A program made the translations under genes and the position numbers. From Synaphobranchus kaupii (taxonomy: Eukaryota > Chordata > Actinopteri > Anguilliformes > Synaphobranchidae), in assembly GCA_029718625.1 (NCBI GenBank), contig CM056383.1:17446722-17510721 (forward strand): a DNA stretch of 64,000 nucleotides, in the 5' to 3' direction. The notes beneath the pieces were generated by a model. That model was not told the origin of the DNA, did no database searches, and was given only the letters and a program-made list of their open reading frames with translations. Positions 1 to 12,600 of the stretch are shown here, one piece after another (position 1 is the stretch's first letter; the number at the start of each line of letters is the position of its first letter).

Positions 1-450
1 TGGTAAGGTAAAGGATAGCAGTCTACGTTTCTGGTTGTTACACTTCAGAAACGTAGGTAGTCCGGTTAAGAGTTAGGGTAAAGATTTATTTAGTCTTTTT
101 GTTTCCTTTTCTCTCTTTATCCTTTTATATTCCTCTACCTGTTACCTTTTGTTCAGCTCCTTCACACCTAGAGCTGTAGGTAACAGGTTATTTTTCTATT
201 ACGTTTCTTTCGCCCTTGTTTCACGGGCTTTCTTTTGTTTTTCTCTGACCTCCAGTTATACGCCTCGTGTGAGTGCGTGAGGTTCCTTTGTTGTTTTATT
301 ACTCGCGATCGCCGAGTTTGCCCTCTTTTGGGGTTGTTTTGTGTTGGCTTACGCCGGGAGGTTTTGATTCCCATTAATTTTGTTTCATTTCTCCCTTTAC
401 TGCGGAGCTGTCCACTTAGTGGCGTATTTCTCATGAAATACGCTTTCAGA
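1..450 (+). repeat. LTR-like dispersed repeat, cut by window edge
   Basis: Positions 1-240 align by eye with 62725-62960: both share the motifs aagtccggtta or agtccggtta, then a pyrimidine-rich stretch and ctgttaccttttgt followed by a short inverted copy of the same word (gtaacaggtt or ataacaggtt). The copy at 62.5-63.0 kb has a TATA-like tataaatag upstream, so an LTR or retroelement leader is the likeliest identity. Several short ORFs here are not conserved between the copies and are not called as genes. The left boundary lies outside the window. Confidence 0.5.
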
Positions 451-660
451 TACCTTGGTTGTAGAGCTTGGTTCTCCGAACCTTACAATCCCCCTTACAC
501 TTCCAATGTTCGAATGGTTTGAACTTTTGTTAGCACGATTTGAAGCATTTGAACCTTTCGAATACTTTGAGATTTTTAATTTAAATTTTTTAAAAATCCT
601 GACTCTATATTTGACGGCTCCAAACTTTGACCTCTTTCCCAGGGAGAGATGAAGGTCCCC

Positions 661-2395
661 GGGTCACATGAACTGAGTGGAAAAGCGTCACTTCTCGGAG
701 TATTTTAAACAAACGTTAATTTTATTAAATTAATATAGATTCCATGCGCAGCAGACGACTGAAAAAACATGCGCGACTGTAGCATCGACAAACATCTGAT
801 TGTAACAACTGACAAGAATCTAGAATCTGTAGCCTATGACACACTTTGTTTCTCCCAGCATTTGGTAATATGTTGTATAAGTATAAGGCATGTATAAGGC
901 AGCCTATACAAAAACACTGTAGAATAGGCTACATTCAGGTAAACTGCCGAAAAATCAAGAAAGGACTAAAAACGGTGAAAGTTCCCTGACGAACACCCAG
1001 CCTTCATTATTAGGCTAGGACAAGAAAACGGCACTGCAATGTCACTGCACAAATTCTGAGATGGCTACAGATGAGGAAATCATTTCCAAACCTCACACGA
1101 AAGGCAACACGATAGGCTAGCCTACTTCTCTGTTGTAACAAACTCTGTCGACAAAGTTTAGAACCTTGATTTTTCATCTGAACATTGTACATAACATTCA
1201 CCACTTTTATGTCATTTATTTAAAAAAATTATACCTCTGCTGCAAACCATTTCATTCTTATTAATAGGTAGCCTACTATTTCTTTAACAATTTCTGTGCA
1301 AGTTAAATGTTAGATAACTGCGTGCTGTCATTCATAATATGACTATTCCCCACTGCTTCAAGCAAAATTTAAAAATATTGCCGCACGTCTGCATGACTGA
1401 ATTCCCGAGTGTCTGTCAAACATCGCTGTCAATCATCATCTGTGCTTAATTGGTGCCAATTACTTTTTAATTGTGGAAATGAAATTGGGATAATTGTTTG
1501 ATAAGCGGCTTGAGAAAAAGTGCTATAGGCAACCACTGAATGCAGTAGAAACTTCATTTAACTGTCAAAATTCTCAGTATTGCATGCTTCTCAAAAATAC
1601 CACACATGATAACAAGTAGCCTAAGTATGTAGTATATCAGTTCTAAAATACATGGGCTGCATTTGCATCCATTGAATTTAATAGCCTATAGATCGGCCAC
1701 TCGGCTAAATATGATAGACACTTCATTCAACATTATACATGCTCAGCATGACATGGTTGTTAAAGCTACTAGCTCAACACGAAATAAATAGTTAATGACT
1801 TAAAAAATACATGTAAGTGTAACCCAGGTTACGAATAGCCTCCATAATGACAAATAGTGATTCTAAAATAAAACATTCCAAAAAGAAAATGCACCAACTA
1901 GGTTAATTAAAAACCTCAATAACCTACCAAGGTGAACCAATAAAACTGCAAGACCGTACATTAGTCAGCCTATCAGGATGCCAGTCCAACCCTGAAGTTA
2001 AGTCTTAGCCTAGTTTGTTTGTACGTAACGTTTTAGTTGATTTTTCTGGAAGACACCGCTGTGAGTAGGCTAGAGTCGGGTTTAACAACGTGCAAAGCTT
2101 CAAACAGATGACATTTCTGGCAAGCTCAGTTAGCAAAATCAATGTGAGTTCAACCCAAACTAATATTACTGCTAGTAGAACATAACGTTAACTAAACCAG
2201 CAAAACATCTAGTACTACTACTAGCCTACTACAGTAATTACAATGCCAGTGTGCACTAGCCTATTAGCCTACTAACATTAGTCTTTTTTGAGTATTTTTC
2301 CTACCATGCTTGGGTTTCTCAAGCTAACTTCAAGTTCGCCTGTACCTTCAAACTTCACTTTCTTTTTTGTCATATTGCTTTTACGTTCTTAAATG
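661..2395. other. AT-rich stretch without recognisable gene
   Basis: No open reading frame with a recognisable family, no splice-linked exon and no clear transposon ends were found. The sequence is rich in the words agcctac and taggcta. It should be intron or intergenic sequence within USP37, whose 3' exons lie further left. The missing exons (the second half of the catalytic domain, the His box and the UIMs) were looked for on the minus strand between 1 and 3609 and not found. Confidence 0.4.
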
Positions 2396-2399
2396 TCAT

Positions 2400-2775
2400 A
2401 TACACTGCCTGGCCAAAAAAAAAGTCGCTGTTGCACCCGTCATGCATAGTGCCCACTGTACAAGCTTCTGGAGGCAGTGTTATGATCTGGGGTTGCTTCA
2501 ATTGGTCAGGTCTAGGCTCAGCAACGTTATGCAGCAATAAAATGAAGTCAGCTGAGTACCTGAATGTACTGAATGACCAGGTTATCCCATCAATGGGCAT
2601 ATTCCAGGACGACAATGCCAAGATTAATCGGGCTGAAATTGTGAAAGAGTGGTTCAGGGAGCATGAGGAATCATTTTTGCACATGAATTGGCCACCAGAG
2701 TCCTGACCTTAACCCCATTGAAAGTCTTTGGGATGTGCTGGAGAAGACTTTACGGAGTGGTTCGACTCGCCCGTC
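2400..2775 (+). pseudogene. Tc1/mariner transposase fragment (internally deleted)
   Basis: The segment opens with a Tc1-type terminus (cactgcctggccaaaaaaa) and jumps directly into the C-terminal half of a Tc1-like transposase. Visible motifs are [10 protein letters not shown], the second catalytic Asp region (FQDDNA) and, after a one-base frameshift near 2700, [15 protein letters not shown]. The N-terminal DNA-binding domain and first catalytic Asp are missing, and stops and a frameshift are present, so it is a dead copy. From about 2776 the sequence passes into a different Tc1-type repeat. Confidence 0.8.
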
Positions 2776-3345
2776 GCCCTGACTTATTTTTCCATAGAGT
2801 TCAATAGGAATATTTGTCAGGAGAAACAACCCTTCAAGTGATCCATCCATATCTACTGCATATCTGGCAGCAAAGTGATGGTTTAAAGCTTTAGCCAACC
2901 ATGTGTCCACACTGTTCCAGTGTAATTTAAAGCTAAATCTAGTCCCACCCCCCAATTCCCATAGAGATCCATTAAAATGCAGAGACGTTATAGTATCGCT
3001 TGTGAGAGTACCTGGAAATAAGATATCAGGAGTCTTTTGATATCCTTTTATAGTCATGATGGCATCACCTTTTTACCTGTGGAATACTTGTTTACTACAG
3101 AAGTTGTTTGAGAGAATGGCAAGAATGTGCAAAGCCGTTATCAAGGCAAAGGGTGGCAACTTTGAAGAATCTAAAATATAAGACTTTTTTTATTTGTTTA
3201 ACCCTTTTTTGGTTTTTGCATAATTTAATTTGTGTTATCTCATAGTTTTGATGTCTTTACTATTCAAAAATGTGGAAAACAGTAAAAGTAACAGAAAAAA
3301 ACCTGCTATGAGTAGGTGTGTCCAAAACTTTGACTGGTACTGTAC
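2776..3345 (+). repeat. Tc1/mariner-type non-autonomous repeat, right part
   Basis: Positions 2785-3055 (catagagttcaatagg, then caggagaaacaaccctt, then tgatccatccatatctac) recur at 56430-56530 and 56800-57080, and inverted at 58560-58650. The right end, ggtgtgtccaaaactttgac followed by tggtactgta (near 3317-3346), is the kind of terminus carried by fish Tc1/mariner elements. No coding capacity is seen. The left end (2400) and right end are of different types, so two elements seem to be joined here. Confidence 0.55.
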
Positions 3346-3609
3346 TTGACTTTCTTTAGGCTTTTAACGGCTCAAACCCCCAATTGCCGCTTGCGGCTAT
3401 ATTTATTATTATTAATATTATTGTTATTAATGTATTAGAAAGTATAATCCAATAGATTTCTTTCAAAAGGGCATATAGATCCTATGGGAATAAACATATC
3501 AAGTGCATGTTATGGTGTCTGCCTTGTTCCTGGATATGGGAAATACTTCTCTGCCGAACAGGCCAAATGGCTGATTAAGTGGTAAAAATAGCCCTTATGT
3601 GATCCTTAC

Positions 3610-6600
3610 CTGGGGAGTTTACTGAATTTGTGTGTCACTGTTGCTGACTTTCCATAGCAGGTCTCACAGGAATATTCAATCTCTTCCACCTGGGGAATAC
3701 AGAGGGCTTGATAATCAATTCACCAAGAGTACTTTAAAATACAGCCAAACACAGGAGCCGTTTCATTTCTACTCACCCTGAAGAACAGGTCCAGGGAGTC
3801 CTGTATGGACCGCAGTGGAAGGGTCTTTGCACTTCTGGGCAGATCAATGGACAGGTCATTAAACTGCTCCCGCTTGGTCACCACCCCTCTACAACTGAAA
3901 CCAGACAGTGAAAAACAAAGAAACAAAATAGTTTTAGAGGACAGTCCAACTAAAGGACAGTATTTGGTTGGCCATACTGGGCAGTTATCAGCCAGTCATT
4001 TAAGGGCCACTGAAAATAATTGCTTGATACGCCCAGAAAAACCTTTGTTTTTGAAAGAAATGTCTAAAGCATTTCAGTTCCAACTGCATTTGCGCATTAA
4101 GGGCTTGATTTACTAAGACCATCTTTAAGCACACGCAAAACTAATAACATGACCAGTGATTGGTCATGGTATTTGTTTTGCACTAATCATTGGTTGTGTT
4201 ATTAGTTTTGCGTGGGCTAAAAGGTTTTGCATAGGCTAAAGGTGTTAGTAAATCAGGCCCTAAATGTGCAATTACAGTTCACATAATATGTCAGGAAGTA
4301 GACCTGTCTACTCTGAAGAAGGTGGAGTCCGACTACGATATGAAAGACCTAGGAAGGAAAAGTGGGAAGTTGACGAAGGTGAGGTGACGTGCTCAGCCAG
4401 ACTGACCCTTTACACGTGATGGTGTGCTGCACCTCAAACTCCATATTGGCCCCCACGGGACAGGTGTAAATTCGAGAGGCGTTGGGCTGCTCCCCTGGCC
4501 GCACCCCCTGAGGTCCTTCCCAGGCATCTTTCTTCAAGCTTTTGTTCATCTTCTCCACATCATCCTTCAGCTGATCCAGGCACTGACTGAGGAACTCGTG
4601 GGCGTCCTGCGAGAAGAACCAACCCTGAGCACCATTCTGCAAATGCTTACCAGCAGGGGTCAGTGTGCCAGGGGTGAAGAGACTGCTGCTGAGCCCCCTT
4701 CATTGTTTGAGTGAATTTGGAGGTGCACTACATCTTATAATATAGTCGATAATGTTCAATTAGGCTATACTATGCAAGCCGTGGTATGAGGGGGGAAATC
4801 ATTAGTGATAAACCCCAGGGAAGCATTTAAGTGCTGTATTACGACTGCATGTTCTACTCAGACAAGAGACGCTGCTTACGTCTTTTAGTGGTCATTACAG
4901 CGCCAGGGTTTGTTTAGGAGACTTGGTTTATTTGTAACAGACTCGTACGACTTGCTGCCCGAGGAGACGAGAAGCAGGAGCGGTGTAAACAGGGTTGGTG
5001 GACAGGAGGAGAAAGGGGCACCTGTGATGAGGGATGACTTACGTTCTGCATGTACCCAGAGAAGCGCTCGGCTGTGGAGGAGATGGCGCTCTTCACCCTC
5101 CTCAGCAGGTCCCTCTTCATCTCTGGGGTGCATGTGTCCTTCTTCGCCAGCAGGTGGATGAAGCGCCTTTGCAGAGAGAGAGGTGAGTGAGAGGGGAACC
5201 GACAGAAGTGGTCACCTGCACGCCTTCATCGCAAAGGTGTGGAATAATCATGCACATCAAAGCAAACAGGCCCCAGATCCCATCTTTCATAACATAACAT
5301 AACGTGACAAGAACAGGCTATTTAGCCTAACATTGCTCGCATTATCCTACCACAAACGTGCTCACCGTTTACCTACAAACTAGATGTAGCATGGTATCAA
5401 GCCTGGTCTGGAAAACCCCCAGAGTTTCTGCCTGTACTACATGACCTTGCAAGATGTTCCACACAGCGACTACCTGTGTGTCTGTGTGTGTGTGTGTGGG
5501 GGGGTGGTGGGTGGGGGGGGGGGGGGGGGGGGCAACAAATAATACCCAGGAGAGCTCACTTCATTCATTTAAGAGCCGAGACTCCGAGAGCCTTGCTCCT
5601 GTCAGGTAAGGATGCAGGATACCTGGGCAGAGCATTAGCAGGGATCCTGTGAGGTAAAGGTGTATGGTGTGAGGTAAAGGGGGTAGGGTGTGAGGTAAAG
5701 GGGTAGAGTGTGAGGTAAAGGATGTAGGATGTGAGGTAAGGGTGTATGGTAGGGGTGTAACGATTCATGCGATTCATCGATGAATCGATGGTCAGTCCTA
5801 CCGATGCAACTAAATCGATCTGCTAAAATAAATAAATAGAATGAATCGCTTTGGCTTCACCAATAATCGATATAAATGCTTTAAATCTAATGAATCGCGA
5901 TTCTTAATTATGATTATTGTTTTAAGACTTAGTTTACACATTTTTTTGTGAAATGCGGTAATCCGTAACTCTGTCATCAGCTACAGTGTTTCCCCTAGAT
6001 TTTTTTTCAGGCCGGGCGGTGAAAGTGCGCCATTTTGCGTAGAGGCGGAAACTATAATTACACCCTCATAATATCAGCGCTGCCATTGAAAACAACCGAA
6101 GCTGTTTTGGCAAGGGTTTTTCCAGATGCTATTTTGATCATTCCCGCATTCTGCGGTAAGGGAAATATTGCAGCTACATAAAAAATAAATAAAAAAAAGA
6201 TTATATATACAGTATATTTAAAAAAAAGAATAATATAAATTTTTTTTTTTTTTCATTAAAATTATTTATTTTCCCTCTTGTCCCGCCCGGCCAAGATAAT
6301 GGTAGGGGAAACACTGAGCTAGTCAGCCTGCAAGGAAGTACCGCTCTCACTCGCTCACTGACTCTTAACTCACTCACTCACTCACCCACCCACTCTCTCC
6401 CCTGCCAGCATGTAGCCTATTGAAAAATGTTCAAAATAACTGAGCCATGTTTAATTACATTTTTGTATTCAGCATAAAATATTATGCAGGACTACTTTTT
6501 TTTTTATAGGATAAATATGTTTAATAAGTAATTCTGTTGTCTGTTTATTTTTTCACCTTTCAGAAGAATACAGATAGTCTCACTCGCATTATTGCATGTT

Positions 6601-9600
6601 TATTTCATGGATATAGAATTTTGGTTAAAAGTTACTGAATCGAATCGTGGTTTACAGAATCGAATCGAATCGTTCCAAAAAAAAAAAATGTGTCCTTGAA
6701 TCGAATCGCCAACTACTGAATCGTAATCGAATCGAATCGCTGTGAAGCCAAAGATTCACACCCCTAGTGTATGGTGTGAGGTAAAGGGGGTAGGGTGTGA
6801 GGTAAAGGCTGTAGGTGTGAGGTAAAGGCTGTAGGGCGTGAGGTAAAGGCTGTAGGGCGTGAGGTAAAGGCTGTAGGGCGTGAGGTAAAGGCTGTAGGAT
6901 GTGAGGTAAAGGCTGTAGGGTGTGAGGTAAATGGGTAGGGTGTGAGGTAAAGGCTGTAGGATGTGAGGTAAAAGGGTAGGGTGTGAGTTAAAGGCTGTAG
7001 GATGTGATGTAGGGTGTAGTGTCGTTAGGTACATTAATATTTTGGCAGTGAAGTCATCACATGGAAGCACCAATGAATGTGCAGAATATATATAAATTTA
7101 TATATTGCTTCTCACTAGGTGCAAAAGTATAATCAGTCTCATAAAATTAATTATTAAATCATGATTATGAATTTCAATGTTAAATATTAAAATAATAATC
7201 AATAACTTAATCTGAAGGCGTGAGTTCTTTTGGAGGATAGGCTCAAATGTTTATCCAAATAACAATCAGACCAACGACCAGGTTTGATAAAATACAATTT
7301 ATTAAACAACAAACGCATCTAAACTAACATCCTTAAAACAGTGAATGATATGGAAAGCGAAATGAAGTGTAGACAAAGAATGAGGCATATAGAATTCACA
7401 GTTCTATTTCTGTATGTGCGCCAGACACGTGGTGTTCAGACCTCACAAGACCGTATATACCTCGAGGGGGAAATACAAATCTAGCTTTAGCATGAAGCTA
7501 ACGTGGGCTTAAACCTGGCGTGTATTGAGCTATAGAAATTTAGCTACGTCTAGCTAAATCCCAGGCCCCTATCGTATATCTGATGGGTTAGGTATTAGTA
7601 GAAAGATTGCATGCACCGATATCGATTTAAAGGGAGGCAGATTGTAAATTAGTTTTATAGTAAGTTAGAGTAGGCTCTGTAGCTCTAGCTTATGCAAGGC
7701 TAACTGGCTGTTGATAGCCTGCAAGCCATGTGTTGAGCTATAAGTTAACGTTACTCTAAATACACACAACCGGGCACAGGCCCCTATCCTATATCTGATG
7801 GCTTAATCTGATGGCATAATTCTGTCTATTTGCATAACCTGCCGCAGCAAAACGAATGTATCTCCATAACCGAACATCAGAATTGCACCAAATTTTGCAC
7901 AGATACTCTATATACATTAAACCATAGAGCCATCTATGCTATCTTGCATACTTTTTAAATTACAGCCTACTGTTTTATGATTGGCTGCGGCCGTTGCCAT
8001 GGCAACAGATTAATCAAAATTCGCTCTATGGTTCAATGCGGAATTTACTGATGTACCACCTGATGAAGTTTCATGAAAATCCATGAAAGCATGACAGAGT
8101 TCCATTTGTTTTGCTGTAGCACCATTTTACATTGAAGTTGATGGGCCCTTAACGTTATTCTAAATACACACAATGGATACAATCAAATATGCAATTACAT
8201 TGACAATAAACATTACACAAAAGTTTTCCTAACTATTGCCCAGATGTTCATGTCAGTCTTACTGTACTGAAGTTGCTACAGGCGAGTCCATGGCTTGATG
8301 TCCGGAAAGTTCTTTCCTTTGGCAGCGTCTGGACTGGACTTTCTCTCGGTTTCCTTGTGGATAGAGCAGCTTGCTTGCTTCCAGGTCCTTTGGTGAGTCG
8401 TTGCTGGAAACTTGCCGTTGGAGTCCTTCTGTCAGTTCAACAAGTGGTTCCCTTGGGTTCCTTTGCGGTTTGCGGTTCGTGGTAACGTAGGCTACACACG
8501 TTTCTCTGGCTGTCGCTTTAAGGCTACGCCGTATGACCGTAGCCCGTTTTAGTGGCTTTCGCGAACGCGCTAACTGAGAGCTGGGTGAAAAAGCGGTCTT
8601 TGTGGCCACATAACCCAAGGGAGAGAGGGTTCTCTCCGCGTGTTCCTTCCCAGCCGGGAAGATGGACAGGAGACGATTCTTCCAACAAGTGAAAATGGTA
8701 AGAAGGAAGTGGAAGCGTTTGCTCTATAAGTTTTATAGAACCGGGGACTCAGTCCTGATTAGTCAAGGATCACATCACTGCCCGGGATCACATGACTGAC
8801 ACATGCCGGTATATGTTGTCTTTGCAGTCCATATGTTGGAAATGCAGTCCAGGGTCACATAAATGCGGTTTAATTCCCAATAGACATGCACTACAAGGGG
8901 TAGGCTGTGAGGTAAATGCTGTAGGATGTGAGGTAAGGGTGTGAGGTAAGGGTGTATGGTGTGAGGTAAAGGGGGTAGGGTGTGAGGTAAAGGCTGTAGG
9001 TGTGAGGTAAAGGGGTAGGGTGTGAGGTAAAGAGGGTAGGATGTGAGGTAAGGGTGTAGGTTACCTGAGCAGAGCATTAGCGGGGATCTTCCTCCACAGA
9101 ACACCCTGTTTTAGCAGGTCATTGGAGAAGGACTGCAGGCTGAACAGAGACTGGAGGATAGCATTCATGTAGCAGGTGTTCCCCAGGTTGGAGAATCTGC
9201 AAACAGGACCATAAACAAATTGTGTTCTTACAACAATATGAGAAATGAATAATAGATATCTAAACAGATTTTCCCCAAACACAGAGCCGTTATAGGTACA
9301 GAAATCAACACAAACAAATAATTATAGGAAAAGAATAGACATTTTCAACCAAACACCAACTTTAAAGGAAGAGACCCTATGGGTGTGTGGATGGGTGTGA
9401 AGAGGGTCAGTAAATTAGGGGACACCAATCACCCCTCCTTACCCCTGCAGTGGAGGCTGAAGCGGTGCCATAGTGGATGGCTTGGGCCTGTTCCACCCGC
9501 TGTAGTCCGCACTGGGACGAGTCCTCTTAAAGGGGGTTGAGTGACTCTGGAACATTAGGCTCCTTCTAGAGGAGGGAGACTGACTTGTGCTTGTTGGCCT

Positions 9601-12600
9601 TAAAAATAAAAGAGGAAACCAGTGAGATCTGTCATATTACAGTGACGCAGCTCTGACATGCATAGATAAGACAGGATTGAAGTCCTGCTGAGTCTGTGTA
9701 AAGTGTTTCATAGTAGGATGACAAGAACAGAACATTAATAACTTAGCAAAGATGCTGGGTTTCCAGGTCTATATAGTCTACAGTACACAAGAGGTATTTG
9801 GGGAGTACTGTGGTTTCCCTTGTCATTCTCCCTGTCCTTCAAATTCAGCACGATGATCTAATCTTGGCTACCATGTGTAAACTGCAGACGGACTTTGTAT
9901 GGAGGAATTCCCTATACTGGAGAGATATCACAGCACAAATATGCTCTCCTAAGAGACAACATTTATACTGGAAATAATAAACTGAGCCAATAACAGGAGT
10001 AACACTAATGCTGGTAAAATACCTATCCAGGAATGAGCGACCCTGCAAGTAATCTTTAGTCGCCAAACAGCCACTGTAGAAGGATGATGGCTGCAGTGGA
10101 ACTGGACCTAGTCAAAGGTTTAAAAAAAAAAAAAAAGAATGAAGAATATTATTTATTTGAACTTAATCTCTTATTTGAACTTCATCTTTTAGTTCTGTTA
10201 TGTGCTGTTGCTGTTTAGTTGTAGAAGGTTTCTGTTCCATGGCATGCTACATGCAGCTGACAGGAGATGGTGGATTGCTTCTATGACAAGCCATGAAGAA
10301 TAATCAGGAAATGAAGCAGCACCAACCTGAGCTCCTGTTGTCTTCTGACTGTTTCAGCTTCTCCTTGCAGCTCAGCAGGAACCTCTGGGACGAGTCCAGG
10401 CTGGCTTTGTTATTGCTGCAGGGCCAGTTAAACAATAATCTCAATCACTGTCATACATTTAAGTATCTCTTATCTAAGTCCTGCTCAACCCTGCAGTGCT
10501 AAAGCCGTTTAGCCTTTTTTTAAACCACCAGCACTATCAGCGCTGGGAAGAGAAGCTTAATGGTTTCTATCACAACAGGGATCCAAAGATTCAGGTGATT
10601 CAATCTGCCCCTTCATAGAGAAGTTATAAAGGTTCTATATGGGGCAGCAGAGTGCTACAACCACCACAGCTGGCTATCAGGCAGGACCACATACCAAACA
10701 TCCACATACTAGAACCTAAGAACCCAAGTTTCAAGATATTCACAGCAGAGGCTATAGGCTCATTGAAGCAATGAAAAATAAGAACAAAAGGCCATCAGCT
10801 CAGATCAAAATGAACCCTAAAAAATGACCTGGACCAAATTTCCTCTGTGTGTCTGTCAAGCTTCCATTTACCTGGAGGAGTCGTTTTCCTTGGGGTAGTC
10901 CTCGCGAAGATCACTCCCCGAAACCATCAGCCTCTTCCGCTTCTCACTTCTGAAGAACACGTGGAGGAATTGAAAGATCACCAAACCATTAGGGCACCAT
11001 TAAAACTTACAGACTACGTATGAGAAAAGTAGAATGTCCAGCTGCTTGGGAGGATATTTCAAAGACCTTGCCCCTCTGAACAGGGCCCCTCAGCCCACCT
11101 GTTCTCAGAGAGCCCATGGCGCTCAGGTGTGGAGGTGATCCAGCTGGGGCTCTCCAGCTGCTTTAGTGGGGGGTCCTCCTCCTTGTGGGGCCTGGCCTGG
11201 CAGAAACATACAGGTAATGCATTCCTGTCCTTTGCACTGTTTGATTATTACACAAATTGGGATGGCAGGTATGCCATCCACTAAGTTACGGCTTGGCGGG
11301 GCATGCCCCATACCTATACAGCACCGAGAGTTTGGCACTTTTCAGGGTTTCCTACAGAAGTAACCACAATGACCATAGACTCTCAGCCCTTAAAAACATT
11401 AACTTCTGTATGTTCTGACCTAATGTAACCACACAGCATTCAGATACAACTTCACATATCCACACAATAAAGCCCCAAACTTGGGTTATTTTGCCGTTTT
11501 TCTCCTTCTTCTTCTTTTCCTTCTTCTTCCCATTTTCCTGCCAAACTGCCTGCCTCTGTCGTGATGTTATCCAATGGGGAGAATTATTATTTGAGGGTAT
11601 GGTCCGTATACCTGCTCATCAAACTTACCGTCCAATAAAAACGCTTCATACTAATGTTTTTTCATGTTAATGTAGTGAATGGCTTTGTGCTTTCCAAGAA
11701 GCCACTGTAGCTTAGTGGTTAAAACTGCAGTCTGTCACACAGTGGATAGTGGGTTCGAGCCCAGCAGGGCACATGCGTATTTTCCACAAAAACAATGTGC
11801 AACTGTTAAGTTATTTTAATTTTTTAGACTGTTATTATTTTCACATTGACACATTAACGTATTTTTATTGCAAAGGCAAAACAGGTTTACAATATTAACT
11901 GTTCAATGTTTCACTTGTATAATATCACACCCTCCTCAAACCAGACGCTCGCTTTTGTCTGGTTTGGGGAGGGTGTTACGCTCTGCTCTTGCGGTCATGA
12001 CTGACTGACTGTGAAAACCCCTTGCCTCGGCCAACATTTCTTTATTCATTAATTTCTTCACTTCAGCTCTGTTCACTTTATCCTTTTCACACATAACACA
12101 AGGTCACCATAAAATTAACTACTAGGAAAATTAAGAATTTACGATAATAGCCTACATTAAAAATTGAGGATAGCCTCTTTTAAGCTGCAAGCCTTTAAGC
12201 GATCGGATTTATAAACCGCCAATTCCCCAAACATATCTGATTCATGGTTAGTCACTTATAAATAAAGATAGCCTCCGAATGTGGCTCTAGTCTACGCTAC
12301 TCTGCTGATAATGTAGCTTACTGCAAACACTTTTAATTATAATAATAATAATAATAATAATAAGAAGAAGAATAATCTCTGGTATGTACTTTCTTAGTAG
12401 TATCTACTGTTTTCTTTCTGGCTAAGATTCCTGGGAAATATGCGTTGTCCAATTAAGCTTGTTCGCCAACGTTACTTCCTGCTTCTCGTCAGGAAGCAGA
12501 AACAAGCTAGGCTACTACGAAGCGAATCAACATGCATTATAGCCTACATTCATTGCACTACAGAAAACAAAACTAAACCTAGTTGTCCGGTACCAAAACA

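Noticed and set aside
8259..8618. 119-codon minus-strand ORF
   Set aside because: Lies inside the probable solo LTR, matches no family known to me, and has no intron or exon links.
11701..11775. Functional tRNA gene
   Set aside because: A and B boxes are present but the acceptor and T stems do not pair; a SINE head explains it better.
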